Shown here one piece after another: positions 11,753 to 20,005 of a stretch of DNA of 43,457 nt. The notes beneath the pieces are model-generated. The model saw only the letters and a list, made by a program, of their open reading frames with translations. It was not told the DNA's origin and made no database searches. The DNA is from an uncultured Prevotellaceae bacterium (GTDB lineage Bacteria; Bacteroidota; Bacteroidia; Bacteroidales; Muribaculaceae). The stretch spans positions 1-43,457 of the forward strand of contig ONQS01000018.1 of assembly GCA_900320055.1 (NCBI GenBank), in the 5' to 3' direction. Every line of letters begins with the position of its first letter. Within the stretch, counting starts at the first letter, position 1. The translations under genes and the position numbers were made by a program.

Positions 11753-11785
11753 AAAAGGTCTGACTGGCATGCAGCCAGACCTTTT
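11753..11785 (-). terminator. Intrinsic terminator after tuf
   Basis: A 10-bp stem (AAAAGGTCTG with CAGACCTTTT) with a 13-nt loop lies between the tuf stop and tRNA-Trp and has T residues on the minus-strand 3-prime side. It would reduce read-through from the very strongly expressed tuf into tRNA-Trp-secE-nusG and the r-protein genes. Because no separate consensus promoter is visible between it and tRNA-Trp, it is probably partial. Confidence 0.7.
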
Positions 11786-11850
11786 ATTCTTTGCGTCAGC
11801 CTGTCGCCCGAATCGCGGCCGGCGCTGCGTTGACTCTTCCTAACCCAGGA

Positions 11851-13050
11851 TTAGTCCTCGATGATGCCAGTGATCTGACCCGAACCTACGGTGCGGCCAC
11901 CCTCGCGGATAGCGAAACGCAGACCTTCGCTGCAAGCAACCGGAGTGATCAGCTTGACGTCGATCTCGACGTTGTCACCAGGCATTACCATCTCGACACC
12001 AGCGGGGAGCATGATCTCACCGGTTACATCCAGGGTGCGGATGTAGAACTGGGGACGATAGTGGTTGTGGAACGGGGTGTGGCGGCCGCCCTCTTCCTTC
12101 TTCAGGACGTAGATCGAAGCCTTGAAGTGGTCGTGGGGTTTGATAACGCCCGGGTGGCAGATAACCATACCGCGCTTGATAGTCTTATAGTCGATACCGC
12201 GGAGCAGCAGACCAACGTTGTCACCAGCCTCACCCTCGTCGAGGATCTTGCGGAACATCTCAACGCCGGTAACTACCGACTTCATCTCGGCACCCAGACC
12301 CATGATCTGAACCTCGTCGCCGACCTTAACGACACCAGTCTCGATACGACCGGTAGCAACGGTGCCACGGCCAGTGATTGAGAAGACGTCCTCGATAGGC
12401 ATCAGGAAGGGCTTGTCACGATCACGCGGGGGCAGAGGAATCCACTCGTCAACAGCGTTCATCAACTCGCGAACGGTGTCTTCCCACTTGGGCTCACCCT
12501 GGAGGGCACCCAGTGCCGAACCCTTGATGATGGGGGTGTTCTCACCGTCGAAATCATACTCGTTCAACAGGTCACGAACGTCCATCTCAACGAGTTCGAT
12601 CATCTCCTCGTCAACATCGGGAGAGTCACACTTGTTCAAGAAGATAACCAGACGGGGCACGTTCACCTGACGGGCGAGCAGGATGTGCTCGCGGGTCTGC
12701 GGCATAACACCGTCGGTAGCAGCAACAACTACGATAGCACCGTCCATCTGAGCGGCACCAGTAACCATGTTCTTCACATAGTCAGCGTGGCCCGGGCAGT
12801 CAACGTGAGCATAGTGACGATTCTTGGTCTCATACTCAACGTGAGCGGTGTTGATAGTAATACCGCGCTCCTTCTCCTCAGGGGCGTTGTCGATCGAGTC
12901 GAACGAACGAACGTTATCACCTGAGATGTCACCGTCCTTAGCAAGCACGGTGGTGATAGCAGCGGTCAAGGTTGTTTTACCGTGGTCAACGTGACCAATC
13001 GTACCGATGTTAACATGCGGTTTTGTTCTTTCAAAATGCTCTTTTGCCAT
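11851..13050 (-). CDS. tuf: Translation elongation factor Tu
   Basis: EF-Tu delivers aminoacyl-tRNA to the ribosome at the cost of GTP. It has 399 residues, a few more than the usual 394-395. The G1 motif GHVDHGKT (about residues 18-25), G3 [13 protein letters not shown]4 NKCD and G5 GSALGAL are all intact. The GTPase domain is followed by the two beta-barrel domains. The gene follows a cluster of four tRNAs with which it shares a promoter, the same organisation as tufB of E. coli. Only one tuf is in this window. Confidence 0.98.
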   Translation of the reverse strand: MAKEHFERTKPHVNIGTIGHVDHGKTTLTAAITTVLAKDGDISGDNVRSFDSIDNAPEEKERGITINTAHVEYETKNRHYAHVDCPGHADYVKNMVTGAAQMDGAIVVVAATDGVMPQTREHILLARQVNVPRLVIFLNKCDSPDVDEEMIELVEMDVRDLLNEYDFDGENTPIIKGSALGALQGEPKWEDTVRELMNAVDEWIPLPPRDRDKPFLMPIEDVFSITGRGTVATGRIETGVVKVGDEVQIMGLGAEMKSVVTGVEMFRKILDEGEAGDNVGLLLRGIDYKTIKRGMVICHPGVIKPHDHFKASIYVLKKEEGGRHTPFHNHYRPQFYIRTLDVTGEIMLPAGVEMVMPGDNVEIDVKLITPVACSEGLRFAIREGGRTVGSGQITGIIED

Positions 13051-13174
13051 AACTGTTAGTTGTTATTGTGAAATTGAATGATAATATTACTCTGCTTAAT
13101 TGCGTAAAGCGCTCCACCCCCTTGTGATAACTGTAACCTGCAATCAGTGAGAGGCGAAGCATTTTACATCGTTG

Positions 13175-13246
<72 letters not shown>

Positions 13247-13266
13247 AATATTCGTTTTGTTTCTTG

Positions 13267-13339
13267 AGCGGAAGACGGGGCTCAAACCCGCGGCCCTCAG
13301 CTTGGAAGGCTGATGCTCTATCAACTGAGCTACTTCCGC
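13267..13339 (-). tRNA. tRNA-Gly (TCC)
   Basis: A complete 73-nt cloverleaf on the minus strand with acceptor stem GCGGAAG/CTTCCGC, anticodon stem TCAGC/GCTGA and loop CTTCCAA giving anticodon TCC. It is third of four tRNAs transcribed towards tuf. Confidence 0.95.
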
Positions 13340-13347
13340 AAAACAAG

Positions 13348-13430
13348 TGGGTAGAGATGGATTCGAACCACCGAAGCGATGACGCAGCAGATTTACAGTC
13401 TGCCCCATTTGGCCACTCTGGAATCTACCC
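13348..13430 (-). tRNA. tRNA-Tyr (GTA)
   Basis: An 83-nt class II tRNA with a long variable arm on the minus strand. The acceptor stem is GGGTAGA/TCTACCC with discriminator A. The anticodon loop CTGTAAA on a GCAGA/TCTGC stem gives anticodon GTA. The length and variable arm fit bacterial tRNA-Tyr. Confidence 0.95.
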
Positions 13431-13450
13431 ATTGTGTTATGTTATGCTTG

Positions 13451-13524
13451 AGCCTCTTGTCGGATTCGAACCAACGACCCCGAGATTACAAATCACGTGC
13501 TCTGGCCAACTGAGCTAAAGAGGC
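13451..13524 (-). tRNA. tRNA-Thr (TGT)
   Basis: A 74-nt tRNA on the minus strand with acceptor stem GCCTCTT/AAGAGGC. The anticodon loop TTTGTAA gives anticodon TGT. The anticodon stem CGTGA/TCTCG has one central T-T mismatch. It is the first gene of the tRNA-tuf transcript, about 47 nt from the promoter. Confidence 0.94.
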
Positions 13525-13570
13525 ATCTATCGTTGTGCATTGAGATACGGGGTGATCTCGTTTGCGGATG

Positions 13571-13601
13571 CAAAGGTACAACCATTTCCCGAACTGACAA
13601 A
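13571..13601 (-). promoter_or_regulatory. Promoter of the tRNA-tuf operon
   Basis: On the minus strand TTTG (13598-13601) and TACCTTTG (13571-13578) are 19 nt apart, an exact match to the Bacteroides primary-sigma consensus TTTG-N19-21-TAnnTTTG. It lies just upstream of tRNA-Thr(TGT), so transcription would start near 13564. Confidence 0.8.
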
Positions 13602-13905
13602 CTTTTTCTCACTTTTTTTTCAAAAAACTTTTCAACCGTCCCTCAACAACGCCATTAAATCGCTATTTGACAGCAACTTAAGCAACCTTCTGATTTCTGC
13701 CCTACTCCAGCATGAAATTCCCTTGACACATACAGACTCACCGTCATCACACATTATATTATAATAAAAAATCATTACTGCTAGCCGGCACCATGATGAT
13801 CTGGCCGCCTCGTGTCATGCGGAATAACGATGCCCCCTGCCGGCTCCATTGAGCGGGCAGGGGGCATGATGATGTCTTTTTCTCTATATGTATGGAGAAC
13901 GTGTG
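13602..13905. other. Intergenic region between the tRNA-tuf promoter and hpf
   Basis: About 300 nt without a recognisable gene. The part next to the tRNA promoter is AT-rich, as often seen upstream of strong stable-RNA promoters. The only other structure seen is the strong hairpin at 13830-13867 near the hpf end. Short reading frames here lack coding character. Confidence 0.5.
13830..13867 (-). terminator. Strong hairpin downstream of hpf, probable terminator
   Basis: A perfect 12-bp stem (ATGCCCCCTGCC with GGCAGGGGGCAT) encloses a second GCTC/GAGC stem around a CATT loop. It lies 38 nt after the hpf stop. There is no clear T run on either side, so it may act as a 3-prime end stabiliser or Rho-linked end rather than a classical intrinsic terminator. 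Confidence 0.6.
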
Positions 13906-14199
13906 TTACCTGTCGCGGCGTCCTTTCTCGAGTTGGCGCTTGAGGGCGTCGACGCAGTTGTCGATGGCCTCTTCAAAGGTGTCGGCCACCTTGTTGGCAA
14001 ACAGGTCCTCGTTGCGGGGCACAAGCAACTTGACCGATGCCTCCTTGTTCATAGCGGTTTCCGGTTTCACGACTTTGAGGATCACCTCAGCCTTGGCGAC
14101 CTCCTCGTTGTACTTTGCCAGTTTCTCTACCTTCTTGTTGATAAAGTCGTTTAACCTCTCGGTTGCTTCAAAATGGATGGCATTGATTTTAATTTCCAT
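13906..14199 (-). CDS. hpf: Ribosome hibernation-promoting factor, short HPF/RaiA type
   Basis: This protein binds the decoding centre of idle 30S subunits and promotes inactive ribosome dimers in stationary phase. It has 97 residues, the short form with a single S30AE domain (MEIKINAIHFEATERLNDFINKK at the N-terminus). The ATG at 14199 is chosen because it matches the family start and has a strong AGGAGG at 14205-14210, five nt upstream. That is unusual in this lineage. Longer in-frame starts lie inside xerC. The gene begins one base after the xerC stop, so translation is probably coupled. The rpsU-xerC-hpf order is common in Bacteroidales. Confidence 0.93.
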   Translation of the reverse strand: MEIKINAIHFEATERLNDFINKKVEKLAKYNEEVAKAEVILKVVKPETAMNKEASVKLLVPRNEDLFANKVADTFEEAIDNCVDALKRQLEKGRRDR

Positions 14200-14200
14200 A

Positions 14201-15100
14201 TTAACCTCCTTTTTTAAGTGCCCTGGGATGGGCGAGTTCATAATTGTGTTGTAGTTCACTCAATGTCACATGGGTGTACACCTGTGTGGCCGCCAGGCTC
14301 TCGTGTCCGAGCAGTTCCTTGACGTTGTTGATTTCGGCCCCGTTGTTGAGCATCACAGTAGCAAAAGTGTGGCGCAGCACGTGCGGACTGAGTTTGCCCG
14401 TTCCGCCAGCCCGTGCCAGCGAGTCGTGGACGACGTGGTAGACCAGCGAGGGGTACAACGGCTTGCCGCGCAAGGTCACAAGCAGGTTGTCGCACTCGGG
14501 TCGCAGGTTGGTCCTGAGCATGCGGTACCGCGTGATCCATTGCGCCAACTCATCGCCGAAGGGGACGATGCGATCCTTGTCACGCTTTCCTCTCACCTTG
14601 AGTTCGCACTTGGCGACGTCGACGGCGGCATCAGTCAAGCCGATCAATTCGCTCAGGCGGATGCCCGTCTCATACAGCAGCATGACGATGAGATGGTCGC
14701 GCACCTGCGTAAAGTCGTCGCGATCGATTTCCTCGTCCAGGACGTTGTCCACCGTCTGCTCGCGCACAAACTTGGGCAGCGGCTTGGGCAACTTGGCCAG
14801 TTCGACCTGTGCCGCGGGATTGCTGTCCACCAGCCCGCGCGTCATCAGATAGCGGTACAAGGCACGGATGGCCTGCACCTTGTGTCGCAGCGTCCCGGGG
14901 CAATCCCCTGCCGATGCTCTCTCCATGAGCCATGCGCGTATGTCGCCGGCGGTGACCGAAACCAGATCCAGCGGCCTGGAGCCGCCAGTGGCCGACGCCA
15001 CCCACTGGTCGAGGTCGCGGCGGTACAGGTCCACCGTTCGCCAGGACAGGTTGCGCTCAAGGCGCAGATATTGCAGGAAGCGTTCCACTGATTCGTTCAT
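14201..15100 (-). CDS. xerC: Tyrosine recombinase XerC/XerD family
   Basis: This is a site-specific tyrosine recombinase, 299 residues from the ATG at 15100, the usual size for Xer proteins that resolve chromosome dimers at dif. The N-terminal SAM-like core-binding domain is about residues 1-85. The catalytic domain carries the expected residues: Arg in ETGIRLSELIGL, Lys in the beta-hairpin VRGKRDKDR, HxxR as HVLRHTFAT, a further His in LLGHESLAATQVYTH, and the nucleophile Tyr in QVYTH. Position next to rpsU, hpf and tuf argues for the housekeeping enzyme rather than a phage or transposon integrase. Whether it is XerC or XerD cannot be told from sequence reading alone. Confidence 0.93.
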   Translation of the reverse strand: MNESVERFLQYLRLERNLSWRTVDLYRRDLDQWVASATGGSRPLDLVSVTAGDIRAWLMERASAGDCPGTLRHKVQAIRALYRYLMTRGLVDSNPAAQVELAKLPKPLPKFVREQTVDNVLDEEIDRDDFTQVRDHLIVMLLYETGIRLSELIGLTDAAVDVAKCELKVRGKRDKDRIVPFGDELAQWITRYRMLRTNLRPECDNLLVTLRGKPLYPSLVYHVVHDSLARAGGTGKLSPHVLRHTFATVMLNNGAEINNVKELLGHESLAATQVYTHVTLSELQHNYELAHPRALKKGG

Positions 15101-15174
15101 AGGCCATACATGGTGTGTGTGACATCCAGCATCCACATAACTGCCCGTTGGGGCTAGATGCTGGTTTGCGGTGC

Positions 15175-15206
15175 TAAAGTTAGCAACTATTTTTATCTAA
15201 TGCAAA
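15175..15206 (-). promoter_or_regulatory. Promoter of xerC-hpf
   Basis: On the minus strand TTTG (15203-15206) is followed after exactly 20 nt by TAACTTTA (15175-15182), one base from the TAnnTTTG consensus. It lies after the rpsU terminator and upstream of xerC, indicating that xerC-hpf has its own promoter. The leader of about 70 nt contains an inverted repeat, CCAGCATC/GATGCTGG. Confidence 0.65.
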
Positions 15207-15306
15207 TTTTGGGCCAAAAAAGTGGCAAAAAGAGCCATTTTCTTACAATTTCACACTTTCCGTCCACATTTCGGGCCCGGGCCAGCAGACACTGACACAG
15301 AATGGG

Positions 15307-15349
15307 AAAAAATGACAGGAACCGCCACCATCGGGTGAGGGTTCCTGTC
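15307..15349 (-). terminator. Intrinsic terminator of rpsU
   Basis: A perfect 10-bp stem (GACAGGAACC with GGTTCCTGTC), a 16-nt loop and six T residues on the minus strand. It lies 33 nt after the rpsU stop codon. Confidence 0.9.
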
Positions 15350-15382
15350 CTGTATTATCGATATGTGGGAGTGTGTGTAGTA

Positions 15383-15574
15383 TTACTCCTCGCGGGTACG
15401 CAGTTGCTGCACGTATTCAGCCTTCATCATCTTCTTGCGGTTGGTGATCGAGGGCTTCTCAAAAGCCTGACGGCTGCGCAGTTCTTTTACGATACCGGTC
15501 TTTTCATATTTACGCTTAAATTTCTTGAGGGCGCGTTCGATGTTGTCGCCTTCCTTCACGGGAACAATAATCAT
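15383..15574 (-). CDS. rpsU: 30S ribosomal protein S21
   Basis: S21 is a small basic protein of the 30S platform near the 16S rRNA 3-prime end. It has 63 residues, and the N-terminus MIIVPVKEGDNIERALKKFKRK is the family signature. In Bacteroidota S21, together with S18 and S6, has been linked to sequestering the anti-Shine-Dalgarno, which fits the lack of such sequences elsewhere in the window. The gene is monocistronic between its own promoter and terminator. Confidence 0.97.
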   Translation of the reverse strand: MIIVPVKEGDNIERALKKFKRKYEKTGIVKELRSRQAFEKPSITNRKKMMKAEYVQQLRTREE

Positions 15575-15768
15575 AATGAGTTTGTTTTTTTGTTTTAATG
15601 TTTTATTTGTTTGTTAATTGTCTTGGAATTTCTTCTCAGGTTGCGGCTCTATATGGATGACACATCGCCAGCGAGCCACGTGCCGAGCGATGCCAATTCG
15701 GGGCGATATGTATTGATTGTCAATATCTTAAAGCAGGCTAACCAACCTCCTTTCATTTTTTAGCGCCG

Positions 15769-15776
15769 CAAAGTTA
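15769..15776 (-). promoter_or_regulatory. Probable -7 box of the rpsU promoter
   Basis: TAACTTTG on the minus strand matches TAnnTTTG, in the typical Bacteroidales context of a promoter upstream of a ribosomal gene. No exact TTTG lies at the ideal distance, so this is partial support. A leader of about 190 nt would precede rpsU. Confidence 0.5.
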
Positions 15777-15920
15777 CACAATCTTTCCTCACCGCACAAC
15801 ATTTTTTTGAAATAATTTTTTAGCATCCTGTCTGCGGAAGTTCAAATAAGAAGTGCGAAAGGTTCTCCCAGTTGTGCGTTAGCCCTAAACATGAAAAGCG
15901 CACCTGGGAGCGCCAAGCGA

Positions 15921-15974
15921 CATGGTGGAATCGGCCAACACGGTGGGCTTGGACAAGACGGTGGGCTTGCGGAA
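15921..15974. repeat. Three imperfect 18-bp direct repeats
   Basis: Units at 15921-15938, 15939-15956 and 15957-15974. The second and third share ACGGTGGGCTTG; the first is more diverged. They lie between the gldN terminator and the inverted repeat at 15865-15910. No function is evident. Confidence 0.6.
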
Positions 15975-16002
15975 CGCCTGCCACTTGATCAGCATACAAA
16001 GA

Positions 16003-16036
16003 CATTGCGCGAGGCCGTCCTTGGCCTCGCGCAATG
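16003..16036 (-). terminator. Terminator-like hairpin of the type IX secretion operon
   Basis: A perfect 14-bp stem (CATTGCGCGAGGCC with GGCCTCGCGCAATG) with a 6-nt loop, 34 nt after the gldN stop. On the minus strand it is followed by TCTTTG, only a weak T run. It is the likely 3-prime end of the porT-to-gldN transcript. Confidence 0.75.
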
Positions 16037-16070
16037 TGCTGCGATGCGGTTGCCATCTGCCTTCAGACGA

Positions 16071-17246
16071 CTATTTCTTGCGGTTGCGCACCGAGCGCAC
16101 ACCAGTGTTGACGGTTTGTGTCTTGGTCTTGGGCTTACGCTCCTTGATCTTGGTTTTCTTATCCTTGGCCTTTTTCTCCTTGGCCTTGGTGGCAGAGGAC
16201 TTGGACTTGGCTCCGCGCTTGGTGGTGCGGGTCACCTTTTCCTCCTCGTCGCTTGCCGCGCTCACGTTCTCGCCGCCCCCGGCAGCCTCATCATCCTCGG
16301 TGAGTTCGCCTTCAGCCTCGGCGCGTGCTTTCTCTTCGGCCTCGGCCCGTGCTTGCAACACCTCCAGAGGTGGAACCCACAGATCCTGATTGAAACTGCG
16401 CAGGCGCTGTTCGATGCTGTCCTGAGCATGCTTATAGGCTTCATCTTCGGGGAACATCTGTCGCAACGACTGGTTGCGCAGGTTCTTGGTCTTGTAGATT
16501 TCGCCCGAGTACATGTTCAGTTTAAAGAAGTCATCGATGCTGTATCGCGCCAAGTTGTTGTCATCGTCGGTGAAGACATACTGCTGGGCCATATAGGGAC
16601 GGATGTCGTTTAACTTAACCCAGAACATCGGATACTTAACGGCCTCACCACCCCACTCGTCCATGCGGTGCAGAACGGGACATAGTGCCTCGACGCGAGC
16701 CTTCATCTGATTGCTGCGGGTGTCGAATTCCCACTTCTCGATAATGAAGTAACTGAGCACCTCGTTGCTTGGGATGTCGGCATTCTCAAACTCATAGATC
16801 GGGTTCTTGTCGTTGCTGCCTTTGGCCTCGGTGTAATAGATGTGGAAACGGTCGAACATCTCGTTGACCTTAATCTTGAACTCGTCGGTAAACATCTCTC
16901 GTCCGTCGAGATACTCATAGGCCGAGATCTTGTTGTTAGCCAGCAAGCGCATGATGATGAAGAAGAGGTTCTCGCCGTCGGCGTTAGGCTCCTCGGGATA
17001 GTAGAGCGCGGGATTCTTGCCCTTGGTGAGGTCAAGCGAGCGATAGATGACCTTCATCCACTGGAGGTCGGCATCGCTGGGTTCCCTCACCTCATAGAAT
17101 GACTGCTGGCGGTCGGTTATGGCAGCCGAGCCCTCCTTCTTATCCCTCGAGCGTGTTTCGCTTCCCGAGCGTCGGGTTACCTGAGCGCTAGAGCCCAAGG
17201 TGATGCCTACGAGCATGAGAGCGATTATTAATCTAAGACTTTTCAT
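16071..17246 (-). CDS. gldN: Type IX secretion system protein GldN/PorN
   Basis: GldN is a periplasmic protein that assembles with the lipoprotein GldK into the large ring under the outer membrane. This protein has 391 residues with a signal peptide (cleavage after about residue 21, GSSAQ). The family domain covers about residues 45-290 (DADLQWMKVIYRSLDLTK, NGE-type motifs and the YSGEIYKTKNLRNQSLRQMFPE region). After about residue 300 there is an acidic Ala/Glu-rich linker, then a strongly basic Lys-rich tail to the end. This tail is longer than I expect for the family. It is the last gene of the operon, 31 nt after gldM. Confidence 0.93.
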   Translation of the reverse strand: MKSLRLIIALMLVGITLGSSAQVTRRSGSETRSRDKKEGSAAITDRQQSFYEVREPSDADLQWMKVIYRSLDLTKGKNPALYYPEEPNADGENLFFIIMRLLANNKISAYEYLDGREMFTDEFKIKVNEMFDRFHIYYTEAKGSNDKNPIYEFENADIPSNEVLSYFIIEKWEFDTRSNQMKARVEALCPVLHRMDEWGGEAVKYPMFWVKLNDIRPYMAQQYVFTDDDNNLARYSIDDFFKLNMYSGEIYKTKNLRNQSLRQMFPEDEAYKHAQDSIEQRLRSFNQDLWVPPLEVLQARAEAEEKARAEAEGELTEDDEAAGGGENVSAASDEEEKVTRTTKRGAKSKSSATKAKEKKAKDKKTKIKERKPKTKTQTVNTGVRSVRNRKK

Positions 17247-17277
17247 ATCGTTGTTGTTCTATTGTTATCCGGTTATG

Positions 17278-18861
17278 TTAGTTCACAATCACATCGATGG
17301 GTGAGATATCACGGGTGATGCCATCGGGGCCAGTAGCCTTGACACGCGTGATCATGAAGCGCTTGCCGTGTTGCAGGCGGCGTATCGAGGCCTTCTGCCT
17401 TTCGGAGAATTGCGATCCGTTGGACAACTCGGGGATGGCGTTGCCCATCGAGTCGAAAATCACCGTCTCAAACGAGACTACCTTGTAGTCGATGTTGAGG
17501 ATTTCGTCGTCGATGGCGGCATCCAGACCTGGAGCCGCGAGCAGCAAGGCTTTAGAGAAGGGCTTGCCGCCCTTGTAGCGGTTGGCCTGTCCGTTGGCAT
17601 CCTTATAGGCAATAAACGGTGTGGGATCGGGCAACTTGCGTACCCTGAAGGTGGTGCTGCCCACGTTGGTGCGCTGTCCGTCCATCTCGGCGGTCACCGA
17701 GATGACGCACTCGGCACCCACCTTGGTGGGATGTGCGACCCATCCGTTGCCGCTCTTGGTAAGTGATCCATTGGTCATCGTGGCGCTGATGCTGCCCTGG
17801 GGCACGCCCGGCACAGCGATGCTGATGGGGTTGTTGATGCCGGCATAGAGCACGTTCATCATCGTGGCGCTGATGGTTGCCAGCGGGTCGATGACGGTGT
17901 AACTCGACTTGAAGTCTCGGCGCGTCACGCTTCCGTCGCGTCCCAGCACCTCGATCCAGCCCGAGTAGTCGTAGTTACCGGCCTTGCTGGTGCCCACCTC
18001 GTAGATGCCGTTGTTGTTGCCCAAGCGACCGCCGTTGACGTAGACGACGGGGCGCTGGGTGGTATCGATCGCGGCGAGCACAATCTGGGCGCTGTACTTA
18101 GTACCGCGCATGACGATGCGCGAGTCAGGCACGACAAAGGCATTAACCAGGTTGACACGCAGGTCGCCCAGATCGACGTTGGTGAGCATCTGGTTGAGGA
18201 CTTCACCCTCGGCATAGCGCACATCGTTCTGCAATTTGGTGAGCAGGGTGATGGCGGCGATGGTGGGCATGTTATCGAACATGGTCTCTTCCCAAGTCTT
18301 CTTATTGTTCATCTCCACCCCAGCGGCCTTAGGCGGCTGTGTCGAGAGGGCGTTCTCCAGGTTTTTGCGCTTCTCGGGATCCTCGAGGAAGGAGGTCACG
18401 AATTGGCGGTACTGGTCGATGCGCGTCCTGAGTTGCCGGCCTGCTCCGCCTCTGGCAGCCAGCATCACGACACTGGCGGCATCGAGGTTGTCACGGTTGA
18501 CGATGTTGTTGACGTCAGCCTCCTCGCCGTCGGCAAAACGTACAATCTGCAACTTGAGTGAATCGATGTAGTTATATAATTTGTCAGTCTCACCAACGAC
18601 CTGAGTCGCCTTGTCAAGCCAGATCTTGCCCTTCTCCGGGTTCTTCTCGTTGAAGGCCTGGAGTTGCGCATAGAGAGCCTGATTGCGGGCCGTGATGGTG
18701 CGATTGGAGCGTGTCAAGCCGTCCTGCACCTGACTGAAGCCGTTGAGCACGTCGCTCGACACGTTCAGGGCAAGCATAGCCGTCAAGACGATGTACATGA
18801 GGTTGATCATCTTCTCACGCGGCGACATGCGGTTCACGCTCTTATTTTTCGAGGTTGCCAT
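17278..18861 (-). CDS. gldM: Type IX secretion/gliding motor protein GldM/PorM
   Basis: GldM is the periplasm-spanning shaft of the type IX motor. It is anchored by one inner-membrane helix within the GldL ring and reaches the GldK-GldN ring. It has 527 residues. The short basic N-terminus (NKSVNRMSPREKMINL) leads into a single membrane segment at about residues 19-36. The long periplasmic part follows, with a helical domain (about 40-220) and beta-rich D2-D4 domains to the end. Family features include the NVSSDVLNGF stretch after the membrane segment. The length matches known GldM proteins (about 510-530). Confidence 0.94.
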   Translation of the reverse strand: MATSKNKSVNRMSPREKMINLMYIVLTAMLALNVSSDVLNGFSQVQDGLTRSNRTITARNQALYAQLQAFNEKNPEKGKIWLDKATQVVGETDKLYNYIDSLKLQIVRFADGEEADVNNIVNRDNLDAASVVMLAARGGAGRQLRTRIDQYRQFVTSFLEDPEKRKNLENALSTQPPKAAGVEMNNKKTWEETMFDNMPTIAAITLLTKLQNDVRYAEGEVLNQMLTNVDLGDLRVNLVNAFVVPDSRIVMRGTKYSAQIVLAAIDTTQRPVVYVNGGRLGNNNGIYEVGTSKAGNYDYSGWIEVLGRDGSVTRRDFKSSYTVIDPLATISATMMNVLYAGINNPISIAVPGVPQGSISATMTNGSLTKSGNGWVAHPTKVGAECVISVTAEMDGQRTNVGSTTFRVRKLPDPTPFIAYKDANGQANRYKGGKPFSKALLLAAPGLDAAIDDEILNIDYKVVSFETVIFDSMGNAIPELSNGSQFSERQKASIRRLQHGKRFMITRVKATGPDGITRDISPIDVIVN

Positions 18862-18947
18862 TTATCTTTGTTCTCTCTATCGGTTAGAATAGGATTGGTT
18901 TGTCAGGAAAAGTAGGGATAATTGTGGATTGGCGCCCTGCATGGGGA

Positions 18948-19922
18948 TCAGGCATTGCTGTCGTCACTGTCGGGTTCCATGCCGGGCATACCGGGCATGG
19001 GCCTGTACATGTTGACGGTCATGGCCTTGATCATCTTCTCATAGACGCTGTTCAACTGCTTCATGTAGCGTGCCATCTTCTCGGTCTCGTCGCAGTAGTG
19101 GGCACTCTCAGCAGCACTCTTCTCATACATGTCGCGAATGTCTTTCAAGCCACGGTTGACACGGTCGATGTTCTCGAGTTGTGACGAGATGCTCTTGAGT
19201 TGGATCTCATAGATGGTGTTCAGACCGCTGATGTTGTGGTTCAAAGCCTGCATCTGGTCGACATAGCCGGTGGAACTCTCGGTAATGTTCTGGCTGTTGT
19301 CGGTGATGGCTCGATAACTGCCCAGCAAGGTTTCGCTCACCTCGTTGAGGGCGGTGGTGGTTGCCTGCAATCGCTGCATCTGCTCGCTGATACCCGCCAT
19401 CTGGCTGAGATACTGCTGGGTGGCATCGGTGAGTTCGGCCATGCGCGAGAGTTGGTCGCTGGCAGCAGCCATCTTGGCAATGCTCTCGCTCAACGACATG
19501 GTATCCTCTTCGCTCAGGTTGACGCCTTGCGGCAGCCCGACGGCCGACTTAGCCTCAGCGGCATTGACATTGATGTCGATGCTCTCGCCATTACCGCCGC
19601 CAGCGCCACCGATGATGATACCGCCGCCACTGGAGAAGTCAGGACGGTCCTCAGGATCCTGGCTGGCCAGGACGGGAAAGACCTCCTCCCAGTGATATTC
19701 CTTCTCGGGACGGTCAAAGGCGGTGAGCACAAACATAAGCACCTCGGTACCCATACCCACACTGAGCAGAAGGTTGCCCAGCGGCATGTGCAGAATCTTG
19801 AACAGGGCACCCAGGATAACGATAGCGGCACCGATACTATAAGCAAAGTTGAAAAAACGCTGGCCACTGTCGCTCTTGAGGAATCGGCCTGCTTTCTTTT
19901 TATATCTCTTGATTTTACCCAT
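18948..19922 (-). CDS. gldL: Type IX secretion/gliding motor protein GldL/PorL
   Basis: GldL forms the inner-membrane pentamer that uses the proton gradient to drive GldM. It has 324 residues. Two membrane helices are seen at about 27-45 and 50-68. A conserved Glu (residue 60, in SVGMGTEVLMF) in the second helix corresponds to the protonatable residue of the family. The cytoplasmic C-terminal part is mostly helical and probably coiled coil (about residues 140-310). The protein is longer than the Flavobacterium homologue owing to this cytoplasmic region and a Gly-rich linker near residue 100. It precedes gldM by 86 nt. Confidence 0.94.
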   Translation of the reverse strand: MGKIKRYKKKAGRFLKSDSGQRFFNFAYSIGAAIVILGALFKILHMPLGNLLLSVGMGTEVLMFVLTAFDRPEKEYHWEEVFPVLASQDPEDRPDFSSGGGIIIGGAGGGNGESIDINVNAAEAKSAVGLPQGVNLSEEDTMSLSESIAKMAAASDQLSRMAELTDATQQYLSQMAGISEQMQRLQATTTALNEVSETLLGSYRAITDNSQNITESSTGYVDQMQALNHNISGLNTIYEIQLKSISSQLENIDRVNRGLKDIRDMYEKSAAESAHYCDETEKMARYMKQLNSVYEKMIKAMTVNMYRPMPGMPGMEPDSDDSNA

Positions 19923-20005
19923 CTCTACTTAAAGTTGTGAAAATTGAGTATGATGATGATTTGTTTATGTCTCTAGTTGTGTGATGTGGGGGGGGAGGGA
20001 GGGCG

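Larger units (their letters stand above)
15575..16002. other. Intergenic region between rpsU and the gldN 3-prime end
   Basis: About 430 nt without a convincing gene. It holds the probable rpsU leader, with a CATCGC/GCGATG hairpin near 15660-15695, and the rpsU -7 box at 15769-15776. It also holds a 12-bp inverted repeat with a two-base bulge (CTCCCAG-tt-GTGCG / CGCAC-CTGGGAG, 15865-15910) and three imperfect 18-bp direct repeats (15921-15974). An open frame here at 15820-16056 has no homology I recognise and overlaps the terminator; I do not call it. Confidence 0.55.

Noticed and set aside
14201-15100. XerC-like protein as an integrase marking a mobile element at the tRNA cluster
   Set aside because: It sits in the conserved rpsU-xerC-hpf context with housekeeping neighbours, and no attachment-site duplication of the tRNA 3-prime ends was seen.
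15820-16056. 78-codon minus-strand frame between gldN and rpsU
   Set aside because: It spans the gldN terminator and the 18-bp repeats and shows no family features.
19988-19995. Run of eight G residues between gldK and gldL as a phase-variation tract
   Set aside because: It lies in untranslated sequence just after the gldK stop, short and far from the gldL start; no reading frame depends on it.
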